A stretch of 64,000 nt of DNA from Ustilaginoidea virens. Taxonomy: Eukaryota > Ascomycota > Sordariomycetes > Hypocreales > Clavicipitaceae. Under the pieces are notes generated by a model. That model was not told the origin of the DNA. It did no database searches and saw only the letters and a list, made by a program, of their open reading frames with translations. Positions 10,101 through 20,937 of the stretch are shown here, piece by piece. The stretch spans positions 1,302,001 through 1,366,000 of the forward strand of contig NC_057317.1 of NCBI RefSeq assembly GCF_000687475.1, in the 5' to 3' direction. Both the position numbers and the translations under genes were made by a program. Position 1 is the stretch's first letter, and each line of letters opens with the position of its first letter.

Positions 10101-11935
10101 GAAAGCAACATTTTCGTCCCCCCCCCCTGGCCACACTTGTGCTGACGAGGAAGACGAACCACGCACAGTCCATTGTTCCCGGAAAATATCGAGCGAGCCG
10201 GCTGGACCTGTTCTCGAACAAACTTGTGTTCCACCACGAGCAAGATTTCTGCCAACCACCTCCGAGGACAAGCGACATTTTTGCGAGTCCTGACGTGACC
10301 TTGTTCCAACGCACCAGGGGCCTCGACGTACAATTGACGGCCAGCAAGCACATTAGCCTCGGGAAAAACAACGCACTTGAGCTCGTCATCAACCCCGGCT
10401 GGAACGCTCTCACCAGGTGCGACGTGCGCCTTCGTCCGACGACCGGAGGTCTGCGTCTCCTGACCACGGAGGCGAGAGTATCGGATGGGTCGGGGGCGTC
10501 CTTTGCGAAGCCGCCCGAGCCGGGAGCCATGTTTCTGGGACCCATGCGCCCAGACGCGCCCGTCACTGTGCGATTTCCGTATTCCATCGAACAGGACCTG
10601 GGAGACGTGTCTGTGAGGGTGGAAGCGTGGTATACGAACGAGTCGAACGACTCGTTCCATGCTGCCAAATCCATAGTCGTCCCCGTGTCGCTGGCTGTGG
10701 GCGTAAACGTGCAAGACGTGTTCAAGCACGACGCACTGTTTTCGCGATTCAACGTTGAAACAGCGTCGTCGAGCCCGCTCCGACTCTTGAAGAGCGAGCT
10801 GCAGGGCTCCGAGCTTTTTGAGCCGTGCTTTGGACCTGGCGCGAACATGGCAGCAATGGTATTCCCGAAGCAGCAGGCTACGTTGCTCTACAAGATTACG
10901 AGAAAACCCGGCGGCGACGATGCCAAGGCGGCGACGACGACGACGACGACGGGACGAACGGGCAGAACGCTGCATCTCAAGCTCTACTACAGTGTGTTGC
11001 AGACGGAAATCGAGGACGTGATCCGGCAGTCAGTGATGCAGGGTCTGAGGGACACGCCACTGGAGCCGTACTCGACGATGACGGCGGCACTCGTGTTGGC
11101 CGAGACGAAGAGGGGACTGCGAGCGCAGGATCTGGAACGGGCCGCGCTCGTGGGCGAGATGACGACGGCCTGCCTGCAAGGCACGCCGTGGGCACATCTG
11201 CTGCGGGGACTCGGGCGCGTACCAGGCGCCGAGGACGACGCGGCAACCCAGCTGGCGGAGTTTCTCGAGCGATGGCAGAGGAAGCACGCACGACTGCGGA
11301 TGCCTGCGTGGCCGGCGCCGGACGACGCGTGCTCGATAGCGATCCCGGTGGAGATGCCGTGCCTGCCTGTGCTCCACACGGCCGACATTCGCATCGACGA
11401 CTCGGTGCTGCATCACCTGGAAGGGGCGGAGGGCGGGGCGCCCGCGGCCGTTGTCGGCCAGGTGCTGCCGGCGACGCTGCACCTGAAGTGGACGCGGAGG
11501 TGGGACACGGGCGCCGGGGGGGGCGAGGACGAGGAGTTCAGCTACGAGGTGACGGCGCCGCCGGATTCGTGGCTGCTGGGCGGGCGGCGCAAAGGGCACT
11601 TTGTGATTCCCGGGGGCAAGGCGGGCGGGGGGGCGTCGTCGACAGCCGAGACGGAGGCAGAGATCCCGCTGGTGCTGGTGGCGCAGCGGGAGGGACGGCT
11701 TGCGTATCCGACGGTGGACATTCGAGAGGTGCGGTCGACGGACGGGCGAGGCGGCCCGGCGGCGGGGGCGGCGGCGTGCGAGGTGGACTGGCGGAACCTG
11801 GGCGAGACGGTGAGGGTGGTGAGCGAGAGGCGGAGCGTGACGGTGAGCCTGGACGCGAGCGGGCCGGGAGGGGGGCCGCTGGTGTTTGAGAGCGAGCGCC
11901 TGCCACGACGGCAAAGGGGGAGGATTGTGCTGTAG
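7138..11935 (+). CDS. TRS130: TRAPPII complex subunit Trs130/TRAPPC10 (two introns)
   Basis: Exons 7138-7171, 7237-10082 and 10169-11935 give 1548 aa, in frame throughout. The first intron restores the N-terminal VEYFDPHDVYKLLSPGLIP block (LSPGLIPRLPLRNLHWQSH follows). The second has a GTAAGT donor and a GCTGAC branch point; without it the frame stops at 10145. The protein is a long scaffold subunit of TRAPPII, the late-Golgi exchange factor complex for Ypt31/32 (Rab11) GTPases. The N-terminal half has the TRAPPC10-type segments RSLPGWNFCTFFILKEGLARGFE and AVFDF-like VSVFDFRCYIFSRQIALL. The C-terminal third contains the conserved NVQDVFKH.ALFSRF and a beta-rich tail. Thr-repeat (about residue 1211) and Gly-rich insertions lie in very GC-rich DNA. 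Length is at the high end for fungal homologues. No transmembrane segment. Confidence 0.93.
7172..7236 (+). other. TRS130 intron 1
   Basis: 65 bp, donor GTATAC, acceptor ATAAG, branch-like GCTAATC at about 7210. It separates an 11-codon first exon (MEQQSSTSKVT) from the rest, with a split Val codon. It is supported by the conserved EYFDPHDVYKLL block it creates. Confidence 0.85.
10083..10168 (+). other. TRS130 intron 2
   Basis: 86 bp, canonical donor GTAAGT after an AAG ACA CAC exon end (phase 0), branch TGCTGAC at about 10139-10145, acceptor CACAG. It contains a C9-like run. Skipping it joins ..VISVKTH to SIVPGKY.., as expected for the family. Confidence 0.9.
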
Positions 11936-12068
11936 CGTAGGCGATGCGAATGCCGATGCGAATGCCGATGCGAATGCCGATGCGGGTGCGGATGCCGAGC
12001 CGAAGCCGAAGCCGAAGCCGAAGCCGAAGCCGAAGCCGAAGCCGATGCCGAAGCCGATGCCGATGCCA
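11936..12068. repeat. Hexamer and 12-mer tandem repeats after the TRS130 stop
   Basis: Directly behind the stop codon, a 12-bp unit (GATGCGAATGCC) repeats about three times, and then GCCGAA repeats about eight times, ending with degenerate GATGCC units. It lies in the presumed 3' UTR of TRS130. Frames across it encode only dipeptide repeats and are not genes. Confidence 0.85.
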
Positions 12069-12562
12069 TTCCACGTGGAACCTGCGAGAAAGCAGGCCCA
12101 GGTCGTCCATCATCTGCACTGGACCCTAACCCTAACTGGACCCCAAAAGCGCCGCCGCTCCCGCTTTTCCCCGCATCCGCCGTCCGCCCAGCATCGCTTC
12201 GCCTCCGTCACCAGTCACCAGACAGCGTCAACCCCCCCATCCAACATCCAACCACAGCGGCCGCCTCCACCCGCACCAGAAAACCGGTCTGCATGCGGGG
12301 AACCCATCACATCGCACGAAAGCGCCAAGCGCGCAAAGTCACCCTTCCTCCCCCAACACTCCTTTTTCTCCTGGCAGTCTCTCTCTCTCTTTTTTATTTT
12401 ATTTTATTTTATTTTTTTTTTATAACGGGCCCCCCCTTTCCCGTCTGGTGTACCGGCGCAAAAGGGCGCTTTGTTTCTCCACAAAAATCAGATTGACCGG
12501 CCCGGACCCCGCTTTGGTTTGATGCGGGCGCAGGGACCCTGTGTGGGGGGGGATGCTGCAGA

Positions 12563-12594
<32 letters not shown>

Positions 12595-12900
12595 TCTTCT
12601 TCTTTGACTAGAAAGTCGATGGGTGGGGAGGGGTGGGGTGGGGTGGGGTGGTGGCGGGAAAAGGAAAAAAAAAAAAAAAAGGATTCGCGGACGGAATAAG
12701 GGGTTGGTGCCCGAGGGGGTTGTGTGTTTTATTGGCGGGTGGCCCGGCTTGCTTGGACGGGGGGACGTGACAAGTCGAAGGAGGATGATGAAAGAAGAAA
12801 AGAAAAAAGGAAAAAAAGGAAGAAAAGAAAAGAAAAGAGAAGAGGGGAGAAGATAAGAAAAGAAAAGAAAAGAGAAAAAAAGACAAAGAGAGAAACACAA

Positions 12901-12951
<51 letters not shown>

Positions 12952-14359
12952 AGCTCGGTCATCCATCTTGCTTCATACATGGCCCCGGCCGACATTCGAC
13001 TCTTCGGTTCCCAGTGCCATCACACCGACGCAATCAATGCCACTCGCCCTTCCCAACCTTGCCGCTTGACGTGCAGTATACCAAGTATCCCATCCCGCCT
13101 GCAAAGGACTGCCATCTGCCTTCTGCCTTCTGCTGCTGCGCTGTATGCGCCGAGCGGGCTCAGACCACGTCCATGCAGAACCGAGCCTCGTCATCAGCCT
13201 CCGCTTCGCTACGACTTCACGCCCACATGCCCCCACGGTCCAAGGCGCATTGACAGTTGCCGCTCGTCCGTCTTCTTGGAATGCGTTTTTTTATTCCCCC
13301 TTCTTCCCTACTGACGAGGAAAATAAAACATGACAAAATAAAATGAAACGAAATAAAATAAATCTCTGCGCACAGAACAAGCCCGCTGTTGCTGGCTGTT
13401 GTTGGTTGATGGCAGCTGCAGCTGGCTGGTTGCCCTGACGACATTTTCCAAGTTCCGTTGTTGTTTCTGTTGTTTTTTTCGTCCCCGTCTCTCTTTCCAT
13501 GATGCTGTGATGCAAGTAAATTCCAATCCACCACGTATCGTATCGTTACAACATTCCGCTCAACCTCCTCCCTCCCTCCGTTCCATAACGCCTGGTGAAT
13601 ATGCTGGCTCGGGGACATTGCTTTGCTTACAGCATCCCTCGTGTAACGGCTCGCTCCATGACTGATGAGGAAAAGCAAAAGATGAGAAAAGAGAAAGAAA
13701 ACATGACAAGCGCAAATCATCGGCCGAGGAGCCTCGACTACTACGGCCACGAGTCGTCAATCACCCCCCCCCCCCCCCCCCCCCCCCCACAGTGTCCTTT
13801 CCGCTCATGTAGACGGGAGACTCGAGAGTCGCATCCGCCGCAAACAAATTGTTGGAAATGAGGTGCGACAAGACTCTCGAGCTGCTCCGCAAAAGACCCC
13901 GCGGATAGTATACAAAAGAAGAACGAAAACCAAGTCAATTTGGGTTTGGCCCGAGAAAATAACAAGACGGGCTGAAATGTGCGGCTTCGTAGTGTCACGG
14001 CAAGCAAAGAATAGCGCCAAACGTGTGCCTCTTTGGTTCCGGGTATCATGCCTCCACGACGAGACCAAATGTGGAAGCCATGACGCAGAAAAAAAATGAA
14101 ATGAAAAAAAAAACATGGGGAGGGGTGGGGGCTGGTGTTCCCCCAAAACCTCAGCCATTGTCCTTCATGCATCGAGGTTAGGTGTTACGGGGTGCCTCTG
14201 CTTTGGCGCTAACCTGACAAACATTGTTGAAGAAGAATGGTTGCGGTGGCGGACTCTGGGACGGAGACCCCGTGGAAAGCCGACACGTCAATGCATATTG
14301 TTGACCCTTGTCTCTCTCCCAGCGCGGCACACATATGGCAAGCAAAATTGCTCGCTCGC
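12069..14359. other. Non-coding, simple-sequence-rich intergenic region
   Basis: About 2.3 kb with no supported gene. Contents: two telomere-like hexamers (CCCTAACCCTAAC, 12124-12136); T27 (12569-12595); G/T-rich run near 12620-12655; A16 (12665-12680); a purine-only stretch (about 12786-12951) ending in (GA)n at about 12913-12948; and C25 (13764-13788). Frames here are low-complexity translations without family resemblance. Part must be the 3' UTRs of TRS130 and the SCOC-like gene. Confidence 0.6.
12786..12951. repeat. Long polypurine strand with (GA)n microsatellite
   Basis: An almost uninterrupted A/G strand of about 165 bp, starting AAAGAAGAAAAGAAAAAAGG and ending with a pure (GA)n run of about 17 units. 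Mirror-symmetric purine tracts of this kind can form triplex (H-DNA). No coding role is seen. Confidence 0.8.
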
Positions 14360-14578
14360 CTACTTCTTCCCCCGACTTCCAGAGGCAGTGATTTTGGTGG
14401 TGCTCATGAGATCGCCAATGTATTTTTGCAGAAACTTGTTGTTGTTGTCGAGCTTGTCGTGCTCTTCGCGCACAGCCTCGATGCGGTTGAAGATGGTGAT
14501 GAGAGAATCTTGTAAAAGCTTGGCGTGTCTAAAGACGCCTCCCGTGGTTAGTAAGGGGGGTATCATAAAATGAGGAGT

Positions 14579-14645
<67 letters not shown>

Positions 14646-15022
14646 TCCCGCCCCCGTCAGAGGCACATCTCCTCCAGACCAAGAGTCAGGACGCCAAATA
14701 CGCACCTTCGCATTTCCTCCCTCGCCTCTTTGCCGAGTCTGTCAATGTCTTCGCTAGTTCGTCGCGGGCTCATTGCTCGAACATCGTCGGGGCCAAAAGG
14801 GGCGTCGACTGGTCCAACAGCACTACTGTCGCGGGGAACCACGAGGGGGCCGCTGCTTTTTCTGCTCGGCAGGCGCGGCCGCACAGGAATCGGGTGATGG
14901 ATTGCTGGTCCATTGATGTCGGACTCGGTGTTGTCCGAGGTAGCAGCCGAAGCTGAAGAATCGGATCGTTCGATAGGATGCATGTGGCTGCTGTACGATT
15001 GAGTTTGATGGTCGTCTGACAT
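14360..15022 (-). CDS. SCOC-like short coiled-coil protein (DUF2205 family), one intron
   Basis: Exons 15022-14706 and 14528-14360 give 161 aa. A 177-bp intron (donor GTGCGT, perfect TACTAAC branch, acceptor TTTAG) joins ..EAREEMR to RHAKLLQDSL... The C-terminal ~60 residues are the conserved coiled coil: RHAKLLQDSLITIFNRIEAV, then EEHDKLDNNNKFLQKYIGDL and MSTTKITASGSRGKK at the end. That matches animal SCOC and yeast Slo1. Family members are small Golgi-associated adaptors that bind Arl-type GTPases and, in animals, take part in autophagy. Residues 1-90 are Ser/Pro/Asp-rich and likely disordered. 15022 is the first in-frame ATG; an out-of-frame ATG lies 8 bp upstream (15030). The exact start is the least certain part. 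Confidence 0.88.
14529..14705 (-). other. Intron of the SCOC-like gene with a pyrimidine microsatellite
   Basis: On the sense (minus) strand the intron contains (TC)n of about 14 units (14641-14613) followed by T27 (14612-14586), about 55 bases upstream of the TACTAAC branch site. At 177 bp it is longer than the other introns here (65-86 bp), mostly because of this repeat. Confidence 0.85.
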
Positions 15023-16166
15023 GGCCGCATAGAATAAAAGCTCCGCAGCCAAGTTGGGCAGGGAAGAACAAGTCGTCTCGTCGCCGCAGGAAAGAACCAG
15101 GTTCAGATGGCCGTTTTGGCTCCGAATAGATCCGCTGGAGGTCGTGAGGTATCGAGCGACTGTTTATAGTAGGTCACGGTTAGAGAGTGAAAACTGGCAT
15201 GGTCCAAGGGAGCACGAGGTCAACGCGGGGCGGGGAAAAGGTGCGAAGGAAGCCACACCACAGAAATACTGGGCTCGCTGGGTCGGGACAAGGGGACGAG
15301 TTGACCGACAAAATGCAGCAAAGGAGAGCTCTGCGCTGCAGGATCCGTCGAGAGCGCCCAGCAACAGGCCCCCGACAATGACTGGTGAGCGGGCTGGAGA
15401 CTTGTTCTTCCGCCGACGACGGCAGGAAGAGAAAGAGGCAGCTTGGGTGGATGATGGATGAAGCGTTGGTGGTGATGGTGGGGGGGGGGGGATTTCGGGA
15501 GAGAAGAGGGTGTTGATTAAAAGGGATGTGTGTGGCGGGCAGCACGCCAGGAATGTCAATGTGTGAGGGCCACGAGATACCAGACGTAGCAGACGACTTT
15601 ACGACAGCGACCCAAGCGGCAAACAAGGGGGGGGTGGTTGGCTGGGGGCCTGGGGGGGTGTGAAAGGGTGGTGGTGGTGGTGGTGGGGGGGGGGGGGCAG
15701 GAGGCAAGATTGGGTAAACACAGCTTGGAGGTTTAGGGACTAGCGGCTCCGTTACGGAGGACCAGACATGTTGGACAGTGGAGGACTCAATGGACAGTGG
15801 AGGGCGGTCAGTGGAGGACTGCATGTGGACAGGTCAGTTAAGTTATTATGGGGGGGTCGAATGATAAGGGGGGGGCATAGGTCGGTTGATATATAGTCTC
15901 TTTTTCGGGGGTCCCATCCCATCGTTGACGGCTGAGGCAACATGGGGCGCCAAACCCGTCGGCGTCCAACTCGCAGCTCCACAGTGCATTTTGCAGTTTG
16001 TTGTGCGCGCATTTGTGGGTCGAAGATTCAAGTGACGATGGCGATGGCGATGGCGGTGGCGGTGGGCCTCACATGCCGAGTTTCCCAAGCTCCAACCCCA
16101 ACCTTGGCTTTCAAACCAGCGTCTCGAGCCTCGTCACCAACAAAGAGACTCGCTCGAGCGTCCCTT

Positions 16167-16203
16167 GGACGTCGGACGTCGGACGTCGGACGTCGGACGT
16201 CGG
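16167..16203. repeat. Tandem GGACGTC repeat (5 units)
   Basis: Five exact 7-bp units. Each contains the palindrome GACGTC, which overlaps CRE-like ACGTC half sites. It lies about 1.1 kb upstream of the SCOC-like start. A regulatory role is not shown. Confidence 0.8.
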
Positions 16204-16417
16204 AAAATATTCCGTCCTCTGCCGCCGCCGGTCGTCTACCACGTACATAGTGCCAGCAGCAAGCAGGCAGGCGTTGACGAAGACACGGGGCGAATGAAAC
16301 GATTGGACAAGAACAAGTGGTCATTCTGGCAAGTGCCACGAGTCCATGACCAACTACGGACTATAGCCGGCACATGTGCTGGTACTTAGTTGTACGGACG
16401 GCACGCACCCCCACGCC

Positions 16418-16545
16418 ATTCGCCATTCGCCATTTCCGCCATTCGCCATTCCGCGTTTTCCGCATTTCAGCATTCTGCATTCAGCATTCCGCGTTACGCA
16501 CTACGCATTAACGCATTATCGCATTAACGCATTACGCAATACGCA
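16418..16545. repeat. Degenerate CATTCGCC / CATTACGC minisatellite
   Basis: About 130 bp made of 7-10-bp units around ATTCGCC, CAGCATTC and GCATTACGC or GCATTAACGC. The overlapping long frames are by-products of the repeat. Confidence 0.75.
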
Positions 16546-17014
16546 TCTCGTCCTTCGCTTTTCGTCTTTCGCCTTTTTGCATTTCGCCTTTTCCTGGCCC
16601 GGCATCTGCGCACCTCGCGCGTTTCTGGCTTCGTTACGTCTCGGAGCCCCCCACCCGTCGCCTGCTTCCAAGTTCGGGCGGCTTGTTTCGTCGGGCTGGA
16701 GTCTCTGGAGCCTGGAGTCTGGACGGCCAACTCTTATCAGCCGCGGCAAGCTATCCCCGTCCACCCTTGCATCATGAGTGAGGCGGCGCGGTTGGTGTCC
16801 ACCCGCCCACCTTCCACCGCCCACCGTCCACCGTCCACTTTGAGCACAGAGCCATTGTTACTTGCGGCACTGGGAGGTGGTGGGCAGCTGGGGTCTTGCT
16901 GGGTCTTGACGTCGACAAGTGACCACATTACTACACCATTACAAGGCGATAACATGACGATGCGGGCTGAGATGTATCGTGGGTCATGGCGGTGGCCTCC
17001 AAACCCGGAAACCT

Positions 17015-17350
17015 TGTCGGAATCGCTGTCGCAAGGTGCCCAATTGGGCATATTGCGACGGATGTGCCGCGCACACCCGATGCGCACGATATGGCCACTT
17101 TAGCCCCTTTTGCCCCTTTACCCCTGAGCCCGGTAGGGCACGCGGGCAGCCCGGCCCGACTGCGCCGATGTACGTGACTACAGCACGCACAAAAAGGCCA
17201 TATTGTGTAATTCCTCTTTTGCTTCCTTTCTTCCCTCTTAGTTAGTCAGTCATTAGTAAAGCAATCAAATCCTTTACTTAGTGACCTCCCGGTATATGAT
17301 ACCACGCGCACGACCCTATATACAATTAGGTACCCCGAGTTTATATCAAT
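17015..17350 (+). repeat. 5' LTR of copia element B3
   Basis: 336 bp from TGTCGGAATCGCTG to ..TATATCAATA. Contains the palindrome GCCCAATTGGGC near its start. It is homologous to LTRs at 20938-21278, 35421-35761, 42791-43129 and 57865-58202 (all inverted). Short ORFs seen in every copy are by-products of its GC-rich part. Confidence 0.9.
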
Positions 17351-17996
17351 ACTGATCAGTGGTGATAACCACCACTTATAGGATTATATCCCGCAAAGAA
17401 TGGTATATTATAGATTAGTAAGATTACTCTCGAAGAGACGATTTCTATTGCAAATCGTACTAATTAGGAAGGTAGATAACCTATTCCGTTGAACGGTTAT
17501 ACTGCCGACTAATTGGAAGAATGATGTGGACCTCTTCTACCTCTGTCTATTACAAAGGAAGAAAATATACTGACTATTACGATCTTTAAAGATACCCTTA
17601 ATAGATCTAGGAGGCGGCTGACCTATTCCGTTGAATGGTTACCTACTTACTATAGGAGGCAAATAGCCTATTCTGTTAAATGGTTATCTTGCTAATTAAC
17701 CTCTTTCTTTTTTTCTTTTACCTTTATAGATATCCTTATAAATACCCTTATAGATAAAAGCCTTCTCGAATCTTACACTCCTTATAAGATCGAATCTTGC
17801 ATTCCTTGCAAGAGTAAATATTATACTCTTTGCAATATATCCCCCCCCTTTTAAACCCTCCTTTTAATACTATAGTATGATTACAATTATTAATATTATA
17901 GCCGGCACTACCTAAAAGGCTATAATAATTTGCCCCCTTACTCGATGATAATTAGGCCACTACGATAGAGCCAATTACCCCTAATGCTACCACTAT
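17015..17996 (+). mobile_element. Copia family B element B3, 5' end only
   Basis: 5' LTR 17015-17350 and the untranslated leader to 17996, where A2 is inserted. The left flank shows AACCT (17010-17014) as the presumed TSD; the other end is not in the window. The leader matches, inverted, the leader of B1 (34840-35420) up to the sequence GCTACCACTAT, just before the presumed gag ATG. It carries three copies of a 22-bp palindromic motif. Confidence 0.85.
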
Positions 17997-18722
17997 TGTT
18001 GAAATCAGCGCCTTTTTAGCTGTATTTTGGTACTGGTCTCGCTACCGTACGACGTCTCTACGTTGAGATATCGCGGTGGCTATACCAGGCGCTATGGTGG
18101 GGCACAGCGCCCCACAACGCCGATTACAGTGGGCCACAGCGCCGGTCACGGCACCGGCACAGCGCCCCACAGCCGGCCACAGCGGCCGGTCACAGCGGGC
18201 CATAGGGCCCACAATAGGCGGCGCATTTCTACGGGATTACCAAATGGGCAAACCAGCACTTTCGGCCTTCTATATACAGTCACCCGCTACACCGGTCATT
18301 TACGGCAGACCGATATAGGGCTTCCGGCCCGTACGGCAGGCTGTTATAGGGCATCCGGCACACCGCTACAAGCCACTAGGCTTGGTTGGGTAGGCATTGG
18401 GTAGGCACTGGGTAGGATATTGGGCATAGACTGGGCACGGTTAGGCAGACCGACTTTTCATCGGGTTTTTCGCTATTTTTACGGTTTTTTATTATTTTCA
18501 ACCACTTCTTCAAGATGGTAGAAATATACCCAAAATTCCCTCTTTCTAGCTAGAATAATTACCAATAATTAGAATCAGATTTCCCTAATATCTTTGCTTT
18601 AGTCAACCCTATATATGCGTTTTTAATTTTTAACTAGTTTGTTTTATTCTGCAACGCCTTATACGCCACTGTCGGTACTTAGTATACTTTCCAACAGTGT
18701 TCTAAGTCACCATTTTGCAATA
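17997..18722 (+). repeat. 5' LTR of copia element A2
   Basis: 726 bp, TGTTGAAATCAGCGCC to ..ATTTTGCAATA (CA to TA at the end). The first half is strikingly GC-rich, with many CACAGCG repeats; the second half is AT-rich. Confidence 0.92.
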
Positions 18723-19001
18723 GGTTATAAGCCCGGTATCTTAAGGCTTCTAGCTTAAGACTTTTTTACGCTAACTTAGGATTTTAATGCATTTAGCAGC
18801 TAACCTTCCAGAAATCTATTAATAAGGGACTAATCATCCCAGATTTAGGAACCCAGCTACCACACTAAGCTGCAATACATCCTTGCAATAGGATTTTCTA
18901 AGGTTATTCCTTAATACAGCTTTCTTCTAGTTTTATCTAGATTTTTAGTCTTAATTTTCTTCGCATTTTTAAGACTTTCCGGCACCTTTTCTCTTCCTAT
19001 A

Positions 19002-20932
19002 ATGGCCAATTAGAATATTCCTACCGCTGATAACCTAAGCTATACGGCAGAGGTAGAAGAATCTAATAATAATTAGGAAATTGCCTAGCTTAGGGAAGAC
19101 TAATAGAAAATAAGAAAAGAATTCAGTTATAAATTTAATCGAATAAACTCTAAAATCGATTTTTTGGCTAATAAGGTGGGCACTTTAGTAGACAGATTAA
19201 TTAAGCCTGCTGCTAGCTTACTATCCTAGGATATAATGGATGTAGATACCTTTTAAACCCCTATGGATAAAGGAAATAATCTACTATTACTACCTAAAGT
19301 CTAGCAGCAACCCCTGCCAGTTCCATCTAGTATTAGCAGCCAAGTCAGCGCTATAGCTATTAAGGAACTAGCTAAAACCGCTAATAGATTCTAAGAATCC
19401 TAAAAGCTAAAGGGGGCATCTAACTTCGACTAATAGAAACAGGCCCTTATAATTCAACTTAGGGCACTTAATATCGCTAAATTTATCGAAAATCCTTCTA
19501 TTGCTAGTAGTTTCAACGATTTAGAGCAAGCACTTTTACTATTACTTATTAAGAATAGTTGCATAGAAGGACTAGCTACCGCTATTAACTAGTGCATTAA
19601 CCTAGAGTCAGCCTTTATATTACTTACTAAATAGTATTCTTACTTATTAGACGTATAACGGACCCACTTATACCCTGCCTTCTATTAACTAAATTTTATA
19701 GGCTATAAGGGTACCTTAGAATCTTTTAACGCCTCCTTTAATAGCTACCTATCCAGGCTGCAAATTTTAGGCTCCTATATACAACCTTTCGACTAAATCA
19801 GCCAGTATTTATATACTATAGAAGGGGTCTTTTTTCAGTGGGTAGAACGGCACCACACAATAATAAGAATCGCCTATACTTAGGGAAATATATCAAATAT
19901 TAACCTGCAATTTTATATAGTTAATTTACTGGAAGAATAACGCATTAAAGGATTATTAGTAGTAAAGGCTATTACCCACCTCGTAAAGGTCAAGGGTGCC
20001 GCTACTAATAATAGTAGCAAGCCAGCTAGTAATAATACTAGCAAGGGTGGTAAAAATACTACTACTAACGCTAATAAAAAGAAATAGGGGTCTTCTACCC
20101 AATAAGGGTCTTCTTCAGCTATATAGGGTAAGCTGGAAAATAAGAAGAAGAATAAAAAAAAAAAGATTTAGCTAATAAAGTAGATACCCTATAAAAGACC
20201 GACGAAAAGGAAAAGACTATTAATTCCTTTATACTAGGGAATTATAACACTCTAAGTCTTACACCTAGTAAGACAGCCTATTCTTCCTTCTAAGACCGTA
20301 AATATATGCAATTTCTAGCTACCAGCTATAGTGCATAATCCGGTGGGAAAACGCTAATAGATTCTTTACTCTACGATACTGGTTCTACGGTATATATTAT
20401 CAACGATAAAAAGCACTTCACCTACTTCTAATACTATACTGGAAACAGACCAATCATTAGCACAGGTGGTGGCCCAATTAAGCCCAGTGGGTGGGGCATA
20501 GCGCGTTTTACCATACTATAGGGCACTAACCCACCTTAGTAGGGCACCTTAGAGCTTACTAACGCCCTCTTTATACCAGCTTTTAATATTAACATCTTTA
20601 GCGGCGTTAAATACTATCTAAATCGTGGCAGTATTCAGGGCCAAAGCCTAGTTAACAGCAATAATAAGTGTATTAGGCTTCTTAATTTTAAGAAGTATGG
20701 CTTCTTTTTACAATAAAAAGGGGTAGATTCGCCGTTTTTACACTATTCCAGCTAAAATCACCCGGCTTTATATAGTATCTCGGTCGAATTACCTGCCCTA
20801 GCTAACCCAGAAGAATATAAGGAATATCCCCTGCTAGAGGATTTACCTACCCTACTAGCTGACTCGAACCTTCTACTTCTACCAGCTAATTCGCAAGCTT
20901 ACCTACTAGCTAGTCCTAGTTTTTCGGTGGTA
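19002..20932 (+). pseudogene. Family A copia Gag-Pol, 5' part (A2)
   Basis: The reading frame starts at ATG 19002 (ATG GCC AAT), but codon 4 is already TAG where the family has CAG. The frame carries a Gag-like region, a Lys/Asn/Ser-rich linker (about 20030-20160), and the aspartic protease motif DTGST at 20375-20389, which is intact here. Many TAA/TAG stops replace Gln or Trp codons. It is cut by element B1 at 20937. Not translatable. Confidence 0.85.
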
Positions 20933-20937
20933 CCAAC

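Larger units (their letters stand above)
15023..17014. other. Non-coding 5' flank of the SCOC-like gene up to the retrotransposon block
   Basis: About 2 kb with no supported gene. It holds G runs (15481-15491; a GGTGGT-to-G tract near 15667-15697), GGACAGTGGAGGACT-like direct repeats (about 15773-15830), five tandem GGACGTC units (16167-16203), and a degenerate CATTCGCC/GCATTACGC array (about 16418-16545). The array looks like a decayed minisatellite. The first few hundred bases must contain the SCOC-like gene promoter. Confidence 0.55.
17997..20937 (+). mobile_element. Copia family A element A2, 5' half (interrupted by B1)
   Basis: 5' LTR 17997-18722, primer site from 18723, gag and protease to 20937. 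It was inserted into B3 (left TSD ACTAT, 17992-17996; right copy not found). The element resumes at 35762 after B1 and is broken again by A3 at 38260, so the 3' third (rest of reverse transcriptase, RNase H, 3' LTR) is not present in the window. Confidence 0.9.

Noticed and set aside
10083..10168. Apparent frameshift splitting TRS130 into two genes near 10139
   Set aside because: A GTAAGT donor, a GCTGAC branch point and a CAG acceptor define an 86-bp intron that restores the conserved frame exactly.
10825..11914. Long overlapping frames on both strands within the TRS130 3' exon
   Set aside because: Shadow frames of a very GC-rich true coding exon, rich in Arg/Gly/Ala/Pro without domain structure.
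11886..12425. Long frames over the hexamer repeats downstream of TRS130
   Set aside because: They translate simple repeats and homopolymer runs only, with no family resemblance.
16376..16777. 133-codon frame upstream of the retrotransposon block
   Set aside because: Mostly generated by the CATTCGCC/GCATTACGC repeat array; no recognisable protein features.
12069..17014. tRNA or rRNA genes in the gene island
   Set aside because: No cloverleaf-compatible sequence with A/B boxes and no rRNA-like sequence was recognised; a tRNA scan would settle it.
18027..18404. Recurring 80-125-codon ORFs at 18.0, 24.8, 31.6 and 38.7 kb
   Set aside because: They translate the CACAGCG-rich part of family A LTRs; the frame continues into neither Gag nor any conserved domain.
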